Of a DNA stretch of 7,154 bases, positions 1 to 5,864 are shown piece after piece (position 1 is the first letter of the stretch; every line of letters begins with the position of its first letter). Source of the DNA: Candidatus Omnitrophota bacterium (lineage in GTDB: Bacteria; Omnitrophota; Gorgyraeia; JAGLLT01). The stretch covers positions 1 through 7,154 of the forward strand of contig DAOVNW010000051.1 of the NCBI GenBank assembly GCA_030630095.1, read 5' to 3'. Position numbers and translations under genes: made by a program. The notes below the pieces were generated by a model that saw only the letters and a program-made list of their open reading frames with translations, was not told the origin of the DNA and did no database searches.

Positions 1-216
1 CTGCTTGATATTCTTCAGAGGCTGACGTCTTCCGGCAACACCGTTATAGTAATAGAGCATAACCTTGATGTGATTAAGGCCTGCGATTATATTATTGACC
101 TTGGCCCCGAAGGGGGCGAAGAGGGCGGCCGGGTGGTTGCTTCCGGCAGTCCGGAAGAAATAGCCGGGCATCCTAATTCATACACGGGCAGCTACTTAAA
201 GAAAACACTTGTTTGA
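1..216 (+). CDS. uvrA: UvrABC excinuclease subunit A, C-terminal end (partial)
   Basis: This is the last 71 codons of uvrA; the 5' part lies outside the window. UvrA is the ABC-type ATPase that finds bulky DNA lesions in the cytoplasm and hands them to UvrB in nucleotide excision repair. The fragment shows the end of the second ATPase domain: a TVIVIEHNLDVIKACDYIIDLGPEGG stretch is expected in every UvrA, and here residues 14-39 match it, including the Glu-His-Asn switch (H20 of the fragment) and the LGPEGG signature. It is followed by the usual GGRVVASGSPEEIA strand and a short YLKKTL tail. The frame is open from base 1 and ends in TGA, and the tail length is normal. Identification is from clear recognition of the family. 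The 44-base gap and possible promoter that follow suggest it is the last gene of its own unit. Confidence 0.96.
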   Translation: MLDILQRLTSSGNTVIVIEHNLDVIKACDYIIDLGPEGGEEGGRVVASGSPEEIAGHPNSYTGSYLKKTLV

Positions 217-237
217 AGCTCGCGTAGATGTTAGAAT
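209..237 (+). promoter_or_regulatory. possible sigma-70-type promoter for the TPR-exbBD operon
   Basis: TTGTTT at 209-214 and TAGAAT at 232-237 are separated by 17 bases. The -10 element differs from TATAAT at one position; the -35 element keeps only the TTG. The predicted transcription start, near 244, falls between the uvrA stop and the ATG at 261, which would exclude the in-frame GTG at 243 as a start. The match is weak and the -35 overlaps the uvrA stop, so this is a suggestion only. Confidence 0.3.
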
Positions 238-260
238 AACAAGTGGAATTATTGTGTATT

Positions 261-2720
261 ATGAATATAAAATATAGAAATATAACATATATTTTGGCCC
301 TTGTTTTCTTATTTTTTTCTTCAGGAAGCCTCGCGCATCCTTCAGAAAAAGATGATTTTTGTCTGGCCAGGCAGGCCTATCAGGATGAGTTTTATGATGA
401 GGCCAGAACATATTTTCTAAAATTTCAAAAGAACTACTCCGAAAGCTCTTATTATCAGAAGGCCTCACTCTTTATTGCTATATGTTCATTTAAATCAGGC
501 AATCTGCATGATGCCCAGGGAGAACTTAATGCTCTCCTAAGTAATTCCGAGGCTGAAGATATTAAAGATGAGGCTTTATTCTGGTTGTCTCAAATCCATC
601 TTCAAAATAAAGATTATGCCGGTGTGATTGAAAGTTTGAGGAGTATAACCGAGAGCTATCCGGACTCTGAGTATCTTGAAATCAGCTATTATTTACTTGC
701 CGAAGCCTTCAGGGAAAGCGGAAGATATAAAGAAGCCGTTGAGATTTACAGGAAGTTTGTAAAAACGTTCAAGGATGAAGAATTAATCGAAAGCTCTTAT
801 TTGGAGATGGCTCGTTGTTTAAAGGAACTGGGCGGTTATGATGAGTCCAATAAATGTATAAAAGAATTTGCCGCGGGCTATCCGAAGTCGAAAAAATTAA
901 TTGAAAGCCGTTACCTGACGGCGGAAAATTATTATCATCTTGAAGAATATGGCAAGGCTATCAGCAGTTATAATGAGGTGTTGGCGTCTTCGGATGAAAG
1001 TTTGATACCGTATGCCTTGTATGGCCTCGGCTGGATTTATTTTCAACTTAACGACAATTTTAACAGCCATACGCATCTAAATAAGCTTATTAACGAGTAT
1101 CCGGATTCTGTTTTAATGCCGGAGGCGAAGTACACCCTCGCCAGATGCTTTAATAATATGGACTATCACTCAAAGGCTATTGAACTTTATAACAGGATAA
1201 TTAAGGAGCATCCCGCCGCTCCTATTATTGATAAAGTTTATTTCTGGATGGCCGAGTCGTACTATAAGCAGGATAATCTTAAGGAGGCGGCTGTCTTTTA
1301 TGAAAAGTTTAAGGATAAATTTAAAAGGAGCCCGCTAATAGAAGACGTTTATTACAATTTGGGCTGGACATATTTAAGGTTAAAAAATTACGCTAAAGCA
1401 ATTAATGAGTTTGACAATTTAACCGAATGTTCAAAGGATGAGATGTTGAGGGTAATAGCCTTGTGCCGCAAGGCCGACGCCTACCTAAGTGTCAATAACT
1501 ATGATAAAGCCATCGAGTCCTATGATGAGATATTGAATAACTATTCCGAAAGTTACTATGCTGATTATGCTCAATACCAACTGGGAACTATTTTTTATAG
1601 TACGGGTGATTATTCGTCTTCTCTGGCTGCTTATAATAATCTGCTTGCTTCCTATGCCCAGAGCAAACTGGCTGATCAGGCTCAGTATAAAGTGGCGCTT
1701 ATTTACTTGAAGATGACAGACTATGAGACGGCGGCGGAGAAATTTAGCGAGCTTCTTGAAGCGTATCCTGAAAGCGGCCTGAAGACAGAGTCGCTTTTTG
1801 GTGTGGCAACATCATATTACAACATGGCCCGGTATCAGGAAGCTATTGACATATACAAAAAGTTAGCGGCTTCATTTAAAGGTGAAGAGATAGGCAGTAA
1901 CTCAGAGTATCAGATTGGCTGGTCTTACTTTAGGCTGGGGAAGGGCTCGCAGGCAGTTGAAACCTTTGAAAATCTTGCCCGATTATGCGAATTTGATACT
2001 ATGAAAATTGAGGCCAAGTTATGGCTGGGTGAGTACTATTGCAAAGAGGGCGAACTTGATAAAGCAAAAGAATTTTTTTATGATATAATAGGGGGAAAAC
2101 CTCAGTCTGAGGCGGCTATAGAAAGCCACTTTCGGCTGGGATGTATTTTTAGGAAGGAAAAAAAGATAGAAGAAGCCAGAAGTGAGCTTAAAAACGTTTA
2201 CACTAATTTTGCCAGCCACCCGTTAGCTCCGCAGGCCCTGCTTGAAGAGGCGGCACTTTTTTTAGAAGAGAATATGAATGATGAAGCAGTGGCCGCGGCC
2301 AAAAGAATAATCGCCGAGTATCCGGAATCCGCTTTATCGAATGCCGCTTATGAAAAAATTGCTTATGCCTCTAAGCAGTCCGGAAACTACAAGCAGGCAA
2401 TAGATTATTTTACTAAAGCGCTTAAGGACAATCCGACTGACTCAAATGCCAGAATACAGCATGAGATAGCTATCTGTCTGGAGGTGGAGGGAAAGATGGA
2501 CGAGGCCCTAGACGGCTATATGAAGGTTATCTACAAATTTCCTGATTCTAAATATTGGGTAGCCGAGGCGCGTTTAAAAAGCGCGGGTATATTTGAAGAT
2601 AGAAATGAGTGGCTTAAGGCTAAAAAGATGTATGAGAAACTGCTTGAACTTGATACCCGGCATACAAATGAGGTTTTGTTAAAGTTGGAAGAGATAAGAA
2701 AGAAGGTTAAAGGAGGATAA
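261..2720 (+). CDS. exported protein of about 21 tetratricopeptide repeats, probable periplasmic partner of the ExbBD system
   Basis: The product is 819 residues. A signal sequence is visible: basic start (MNIKYRN), hydrophobic core at residues 8-19, and a likely cleavage after Ser-Leu-Ala at residue 25. The rest is an unbroken series of about 21 helical-pair repeats of 33-40 residues. Each has an aromatic/small first helix (for example ALYGLGWIYF, AKYTLARCF, VYYNLGWTYL) and a second helix followed by a YPDS/YPES turn. No catalytic domain is seen, so it is a binding scaffold. Proteins of this design near TolQ/TolR or ExbB/ExbD include CpoB/YbgF and the TPR partners of some TonB systems, but this array is much longer than the few TPRs of CpoB. 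The stop is one base before the exbB start. An in-frame GTG at 243 would add six residues ahead of the signal sequence; ATG 261 is preferred because it gives a normal signal peptide. Neither start has a strong ribosome binding site. Confidence 0.9.
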   Translation: MNIKYRNITYILALVFLFFSSGSLAHPSEKDDFCLARQAYQDEFYDEARTYFLKFQKNYSESSYYQKASLFIAICSFKSGNLHDAQGELNALLSNSEAEDIKDEALFWLSQIHLQNKDYAGVIESLRSITESYPDSEYLEISYYLLAEAFRESGRYKEAVEIYRKFVKTFKDEELIESSYLEMARCLKELGGYDESNKCIKEFAAGYPKSKKLIESRYLTAENYYHLEEYGKAISSYNEVLASSDESLIPYALYGLGWIYFQLNDNFNSHTHLNKLINEYPDSVLMPEAKYTLARCFNNMDYHSKAIELYNRIIKEHPAAPIIDKVYFWMAESYYKQDNLKEAAVFYEKFKDKFKRSPLIEDVYYNLGWTYLRLKNYAKAINEFDNLTECSKDEMLRVIALCRKADAYLSVNNYDKAIESYDEILNNYSESYYADYAQYQLGTIFYSTGDYSSSLAAYNNLLASYAQSKLADQAQYKVALIYLKMTDYETAAEKFSELLEAYPESGLKTESLFGVATSYYNMARYQEAIDIYKKLAASFKGEEIGSNSEYQIGWSYFRLGKGSQAVETFENLARLCEFDTMKIEAKLWLGEYYCKEGELDKAKEFFYDIIGGKPQSEAAIESHFRLGCIFRKEKKIEEARSELKNVYTNFASHPLAPQALLEEAALFLEENMNDEAVAAAKRIIAEYPESALSNAAYEKIAYASKQSGNYKQAIDYFTKALKDNPTDSNARIQHEIAICLEVEGKMDEALDGYMKVIYKFPDSKYWVAEARLKSAGIFEDRNEWLKAKKMYEKLLELDTRHTNEVLLKLEEIRKKVKGG

Positions 2721-2721
2721 T

Positions 2722-3342
2722 ATGTGGCAAATGATTCGAGATGGCGGACCCTTGATGTATCCTATAATTCTTTGTTCGGTGATCGCTCTGGCGGTTACTG
2801 TTGAAAGGATGTGGCATTTATTTAGAGCCGGCATAGACACAAAAAAATTTATGGATGCTATTACAGGTTCTATTAAAAGAAATAAAATAATGCAGGCGGT
2901 TGAACTTTGTGACCAGACTCCCGGGCCGGTAGCCCACATTATGAAGGCCGGAATTATGAGGCATGATCGTTCCCGGATAGAAATAAAGGAGGCCATTGAA
3001 GACGCTGGTTTGCATGAGGTAGCCCGTTTGGAGAAAAATTTAAATATACTGGCAACGGTTGCCCATATCTGCCCTCTGTTGGGATTACTGGGTACGGTAA
3101 CCGGGATGGTTGAGGCCTTTCAGGTGATAAAGGAAAAGGCGACCATTGCTTCTCCGGTAAACCCCGGTGATTTAGCAGGCGGGATTTCTTCGGCGCTTAT
3201 AACTACGGCGGCCGGCCTTGGAATAGCCATAGTTTTTTACGTAGCCTACAACTATCTTGTAGGCCGGGTAGAAAATATCATATTGGAAATGGAGCAGAGC
3301 GCCACGGATTTAATTAACACTATTTCACAGAAGAGCTATTAA
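2722..3342 (+). CDS. exbB: MotA/TolQ/ExbB-family proton channel protein
   Basis: This inner-membrane subunit (206 residues) forms, with ExbD/TolR, the channel that turns proton flow into movement of a TonB/TolA-type protein. Three membrane segments fit the family: about residues 11-34, 108-134 and 155-180, with a cytoplasmic loop between the first two. Family motifs are intact: PLLGLLGTVTGMVEAF at 118-133 and the GGISSALITTAAGLGIAI stretch at 153-170. By alignment from memory, T125 and T162 correspond to the pore threonines of E. coli ExbB (T148 and T181). The length is close to the shorter TolQ/ExbB proteins. The start is well set: AGGAGG at 2711-2716 lies five bases before the ATG and overlaps the end of the TPR gene, which points to coupled translation. 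Whether it is functionally Ton-like or Tol-like cannot be decided from sequence alone; the symbol denotes the family. Confidence 0.93.
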   Translation: MWQMIRDGGPLMYPIILCSVIALAVTVERMWHLFRAGIDTKKFMDAITGSIKRNKIMQAVELCDQTPGPVAHIMKAGIMRHDRSRIEIKEAIEDAGLHEVARLEKNLNILATVAHICPLLGLLGTVTGMVEAFQVIKEKATIASPVNPGDLAGGISSALITTAAGLGIAIVFYVAYNYLVGRVENIILEMEQSATDLINTISQKSY

Positions 3343-3371
3343 AGAGTTGACAGGATAACGGGTGAAAAAAG

Positions 3372-3806
3372 ATGTATGAATTTAAAGATTATTGGAAAAA
3401 GTCAACTGTTAAATTCAGAAAACGCGTAAAAATAAAAAAGGGAAGCCTGGATATTGCTCCCCTGATTGACGTAGTATTTCTGCTTTTAATATTTTTTATG
3501 CTTACTTCAAGCTTTATCTCACAGCCGGGTATTCCGGTGAATCTTCCCAAGGCCTTAACCGGTAAACTGCTCAAGGAAAAGAGAGTAGTGTTGACCATAA
3601 CTAAAGACAACGTTTATTATATTGACAACAACTTAGTGGAGAAAAGCAAGCTCAAGGATAAATTAAAGAAACTTGCCGAGAAAGACCAGTCCATATGTAT
3701 TAGGGGTGATGAAGCTGTTACTCTGGGGAAACTTGCGGAAGTGTGGGATTTATGCCGGGAGACGGGAATATCGAAAACAAATATCGCTATCGCGCCAAAA
3801 AAATAG
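3372..3806 (+). CDS. exbD: ExbD/TolR-family biopolymer transport protein
   Basis: This is the second subunit of the proton-driven motor (144 residues). It has a basic cytoplasmic N-terminus (residues 9-23), a single membrane helix at about 30-48, and a periplasmic domain. The helix contains LIDVVFLLLIFFML, with D33 in the place of the proton-carrying aspartate (E. coli ExbD D25, TolR D23). The periplasmic part follows the family pattern: IPVNLPKA after the membrane, a VVLTITKDNVYYIDN strand pair, and IRGDEAVTLGKLAEVWDLCRETGI near the end, typical of ExbD/TolR. The gene begins 29 bases after exbB; a weak GGTG at 3361-3364 precedes the ATG by seven bases. Its last 55 bases also encode the beginning of the TonB-like protein in another frame. 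Confidence 0.93.
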   Translation: MYEFKDYWKKSTVKFRKRVKIKKGSLDIAPLIDVVFLLLIFFMLTSSFISQPGIPVNLPKALTGKLLKEKRVVLTITKDNVYYIDNNLVEKSKLKDKLKKLAEKDQSICIRGDEAVTLGKLAEVWDLCRETGISKTNIAIAPKK

Positions 3807-4474
3807 TAATTATATACGCCCTATTAGCTTCTTTTATCTGGCATTTTTTGTGGTGCGTGGTATTTAAAGTTGACCTGAACTCAAAAGAGTTAAAGGTTGT
3901 AAGTATTCCGACAACAGTTTTTCTGAGTGATTTTTTTGAGAATAGTTTTCGCGGCCGCAAGGCGGATATTGGCAGTAAAAGCAAGGATAAGGCAGTTATC
4001 GGGCTGATGGAGAAGACGCGGCCTGTCAGCGCTATTTTGCCGCGAAATCGTTATTTTGAAGAGATGAAAGAGGAAGTTGTTTTTTCCGAGAAGATTAAGG
4101 CAAACCTCGGGAAGGCTGAAAGCGTGCTTGTGGGCCGGCCGCTTATTGAGAGGCCGGCCTCTATCTCAAAAACCCTTGAAATTGAAGGTCCGCTCAGCCA
4201 AAGAGAAGTCTTATTTATTTCTCAAAAGCCGATGATTCCAGAGTGGCTGGATGATAAAGGTTCCTTTAGTGTTAAAGACAAGCTTTTTGTTGACAATAGC
4301 GGAAGAGTGATTTTTGTTGAGCAGCTTATATCATCAGGTTCTTTAGAAGTGGATTTTTTAGCCAGGAAATATCTTAAGAAGTTGAGATTTTGCGCCTTAG
4401 GCAGGCTGGAGGATGAAGACTTTCAGTGGGGAGTAGTTACAGTTAAGCTGGATTCGTTAAATGATAGTAATTAG
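3752..4474 (+). CDS. TonB/TolA-like energy transducer
   Basis: A 240-residue protein with one N-terminal membrane helix (about residues 18-38), a charged middle region and a C-terminal domain. The helix contains SFIWH (S27 and H31), the same Ser-x3-His spacing as TonB (S16, H20 in E. coli) that is needed for coupling to ExbB/ExbD. The C-terminal part, about residues 158-232, resembles a TonB C-terminal domain: KPMIPEWL, then SVKDKLFVDNSGRVIFVEQLISSG, then an LEVDFLARKYLKKLRF helix. The linker is Lys/Glu-rich and lacks the long Pro-Glu/Pro-Lys run of classical TonB, and it is far shorter than TolA's helical domain. ATG 3752 is chosen because GGAAG at 3737-3741 lies ten bases upstream; a GTG at 3743 is the alternative, and no later start keeps the whole membrane helix. 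The gene overlaps exbD by 55 bases and the next gene by 14. The role is inferred from position, the SxxxH motif and the C-terminal pattern. Confidence 0.78.
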   Translation: MPGDGNIENKYRYRAKKIVIIYALLASFIWHFLWCVVFKVDLNSKELKVVSIPTTVFLSDFFENSFRGRKADIGSKSKDKAVIGLMEKTRPVSAILPRNRYFEEMKEEVVFSEKIKANLGKAESVLVGRPLIERPASISKTLEIEGPLSQREVLFISQKPMIPEWLDDKGSFSVKDKLFVDNSGRVIFVEQLISSGSLEVDFLARKYLKKLRFCALGRLEDEDFQWGVVTVKLDSLNDSN

Positions 4475-4694
4475 TTTCTCATGCGTCTGGGCGCTATACA
4501 TCATTGTTTCAGTTGTAATTTTATTATTTTTGTGGTTTTTTACCGAATTTAAAAATAGAAACAGGGTTTTTAAGATTGAATCGGAAAGATTGTTCTGGCA
4601 GTGTTCTATTTGCGCCTATACGTATGTTGACAGCCGCCACAAAGATTTATCAATTTGCCCGAGGTGCGGGAGTTATAATAAAAAAGAAAGTTGA
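4461..4694 (+). CDS. small membrane-anchored zinc-ribbon protein
   Basis: A 77-residue protein with a hydrophobic helix at residues 9-28 and a short soluble tail. The tail carries two CxxC knuckles: C48-S-I-C51 and C66-P-R-C69-G, fourteen residues apart, which is the layout of a rubredoxin-like or zinc-ribbon metal site. The WQCSICAYTYVD sequence ahead of the second knuckle also resembles rubredoxin-like ribbons. With a short N-terminal anchor and a basic patch after it (K31-K38), the ribbon is most simply placed on the cytoplasmic side. It overlaps the TonB-like gene by 14 bases and has no strong ribosome binding site of its own, so translation is probably coupled. I do not recognise a named family. 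It could be a binding adaptor at the motor or a redox-sensing piece; no function is assigned. Confidence 0.75.
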   Translation: MIVISFSCVWALYIIVSVVILLFLWFFTEFKNRNRVFKIESERLFWQCSICAYTYVDSRHKDLSICPRCGSYNKKES

Positions 4695-4705
4695 GGGTTA
4701 AAAAA

Positions 4706-4915
4706 ATGGTGACTCAAATTGGGATTGTTGCGGGTGAAATTTTGAACTATCTGGATACGCATAAAGAGGGTAGACTTTCAGAACTGCCTTCGGCAATAGG
4801 TAAGGAGAGGGATTTAATATTAATGAGTTTGGGGTGGCTGGCCAGAGAGGGGCATATTAGATTAAGGAAAGAGGATGGAGACTATTTGGTGTCTTTGAGG
4901 GTGCGGGAGCAGTAA
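4706..4915 (+). CDS. small winged-helix protein, DUF2582-like
   Basis: A 69-residue soluble protein that is essentially one winged helix-turn-helix: helix 1 IGIVAGEILNYLDTH (5-19), the RLSELPSAIG helix (23-32), the recognition-type helix KERDLILMSLGWLAREG (33-49), and the wing HIRLRKEDGDYLVSL (50-64). The pattern IGxxAGxIWxYL...LxMALGWLARE is how I remember the DUF2582 family of tiny winged-helix proteins. It may bind DNA or RNA, or act as a protein-interaction module; family members are uncharacterised as far as I know. An in-frame TTG at 4691 would add five residues and overlap the preceding stop. ATG 4706 is preferred because TGAGGG, ending at 4696, sits nine bases upstream. It lies eleven bases after the zinc-ribbon gene, in the same unit. 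Confidence 0.8.
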   Translation: MVTQIGIVAGEILNYLDTHKEGRLSELPSAIGKERDLILMSLGWLAREGHIRLRKEDGDYLVSLRVREQ

Positions 4916-4956
4916 TAAAGCTTATCGGGGATTTACTTTTTAGAGGAGCTAAGCCG

Positions 4957-4963
4957 AAGGAGG
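4957..4963 (+). promoter_or_regulatory. strong Shine-Dalgarno (AAGGAGG) with no obvious large gene
   Basis: AAGGAGG is a near-perfect ribosome binding site inside the 112-base interval between the winged-helix and AsmA-like genes. It stands eleven bases before an ATG at 4975, which opens an 18-codon frame, and three bases before an ATG at 4967, which opens a 12-codon frame. It is too far from the AsmA-like start at 5028 to serve it directly. It may load ribosomes for translational coupling, or its codons may simply be part of a longer small gene (AAG GAG G in the open frame). Confidence 0.45.
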
Positions 4964-4974
4964 TAGATGATAAT

Positions 4975-5031
4975 ATGTCCCGTGAGAGCGCTTATAGTCA
5001 GTTGAGGGATATTAAGAGGATTATGAGATGA
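4975..5031 (+). CDS. possible 18-residue small ORF or leader coupled to the AsmA-like gene
   Basis: ATG 4975 begins an 18-codon frame (MSRESAYSQLRDIKRIMR) whose TGA at 5029-5031 overlaps the ATG of the next gene in an ATGA arrangement. The same frame is open upstream as far as 4861. From about 4918 it reads like a real helical, charged protein, with KLIGDLLFRGAKPKEVDDN leading into the ATG and codons like those of the neighbours. There is no ATG, GTG or TTG in frame before 4975. The true gene could therefore be longer with an unusual start, such as ATA 4915 preceded by GGGAG at 4905-4909, or it could reach back through a frameshift from the winged-helix gene. This entry marks only the part that has a standard start. 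Whether any peptide is made is uncertain. Confidence 0.35.
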   Translation: MSRESAYSQLRDIKRIMR

Positions 5032-5864
5032 AAGGGTCTATGAAGGCACTTGTGTTATTAGCGGTATTCTTTTTAGGACTGTTTTTTTCTAGAAACCTTA
5101 TCGTAAAGATTCTATTGTCCTCCGGTGTCCGCGCCGTGACGGGGCTTGAACTGGATATTGAAAGCGTAAACCTGAATCCCTTCAGCTCTTTGATAGGTGT
5201 CGGCGGCCTGGTGCTGTATAATCCCGAGAGGTATGCTGATAGAATAATGGCGGATGTGCCGGAAATTTACCTTGATTACGAGGTAAGCGCCCTGCTTAGA
5301 AAAAAAGCCCATTTTAAAAAAGTGAGGCTGTATTTAAGGGAGCTGATAGTTGTTAAAGACAAGGATGGCGAGCTTAATCTGCGTTCGCTAAAAGTTACAA
5401 AGGCGGAAGAAGAGGAAAAGGAGCCTGCGCGGGTAGAAGAACAGGAAAAAAAAGAGTTAAATTTTAGAGTTGACTTGTTAAAGCTGAAGATAGATAAGGT
5501 TGTTTATAAAGATTATTCGCACGGTAAGAAGCCGGTAATTAAGGTGTATAAGGTAAATATTGATGAAAACTTTGAAAATATAACCGATGTAAAACAATTC
5601 ACTAAGCTAATATTAGTTAGGGCACTGGTAAATACTACTATCTCAAGGTTGGTGGAGCTTGATATGACACTGTTATCAGATAGTTTGATAGGAATAGTGG
5701 GAGTCGCCGGCAAGGCGGCCGGAGGGACGCTGGATAAGAGTTTTGGGGCGGGAAAAGACATCGGCGGCAAAACAATAGATACTCTGGGAAAGACGACCAA
5801 GGACATTATTAAAATGCTGCCTTTTGGGCACAGCGAAGAAAAGACGGAGGCTGAGAATAAGTGA
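5028..5864 (+). CDS. AsmA-like membrane-anchored envelope protein
   Basis: A 278-residue protein with a signal anchor (about residues 6-28) followed by a region typical of the N-terminus of AsmA/DUF748 proteins: GLELDIESVNLNPFSSLIGVGGLVLYNPERY, then a MADVPEIYLDYEVSALLRKKAHFKKVRL strand series and VVKDKDGELNLRSL. AsmA-family proteins are periplasmic beta-rich proteins tied to outer-membrane lipid transport or assembly. This one is short, with one repeat-like unit instead of the several hundred residues of full AsmA. A Glu/Lys-rich linker spans 125-143, a second strand region 145-178, and a Gly/Lys/Thr-rich probably amphipathic tail runs from about 224 to 266. The ATG at 5028 has AGAGGA (5015-5020) seven bases upstream; a second in-frame ATG at 5040 is possible. 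The stop overlaps the following gene's GTG by four bases. Family assignment is from pattern recognition; the cargo is unknown. Confidence 0.72.
   Translation: MKGSMKALVLLAVFFLGLFFSRNLIVKILLSSGVRAVTGLELDIESVNLNPFSSLIGVGGLVLYNPERYADRIMADVPEIYLDYEVSALLRKKAHFKKVRLYLRELIVVKDKDGELNLRSLKVTKAEEEEKEPARVEEQEKKELNFRVDLLKLKIDKVVYKDYSHGKKPVIKVYKVNIDENFENITDVKQFTKLILVRALVNTTISRLVELDMTLLSDSLIGIVGVAGKAAGGTLDKSFGAGKDIGGKTIDTLGKTTKDIIKMLPFGHSEEKTEAENK

Noticed and set aside
243..260. GTG 243 as the start of the TPR protein
   Set aside because: It adds six hydrophobic-leaning residues ahead of a basic signal-peptide start, has no Shine-Dalgarno, and would lie at or upstream of the transcription start if the 209-237 promoter is real. 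ATG 261 gives a normal signal peptide.
217..260. Terminator after uvrA
   Set aside because: No GC-rich inverted repeat followed by a T run is present in the interval.
657..2345. Recurring TATCCGGA-like segments in the TPR gene as DNA repeats
   Set aside because: They encode the YPDS/YPES turn of successive TPR units and diverge at the DNA level, so they reflect protein repeats rather than a DNA element.
2679..2996. 105-codon minus-strand frame opposite the TPR/exbB junction
   Set aside because: It lies wholly opposite clear ExbB and TPR coding sequence and has no recognisable domain or ribosome binding site.
3210..3217. Third GGCCGGCC octamer, as a possible repeated DNA site with those at 4133 and 4152
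   Set aside because: It falls in the conserved ExbB TTAAGL-encoding segment, where GCG/GCC/GGC codons explain it. Three occurrences with irregular spacing are not a repeat family.
3673..3867. 64-codon plus-strand frame across the exbD/tonB-like junction
   Set aside because: It runs in the third frame through two well-supported overlapping genes, and its translation shows no family features or ribosome binding site.
5513..5806. 97-codon minus-strand frame opposite the AsmA-like gene
   Set aside because: Its Ser/Pro/Val-rich translation is what the reverse complement of the Gly/Lys-rich coding strand gives. The plus-strand gene is well supported by its start, motifs and overlap with the next gene.
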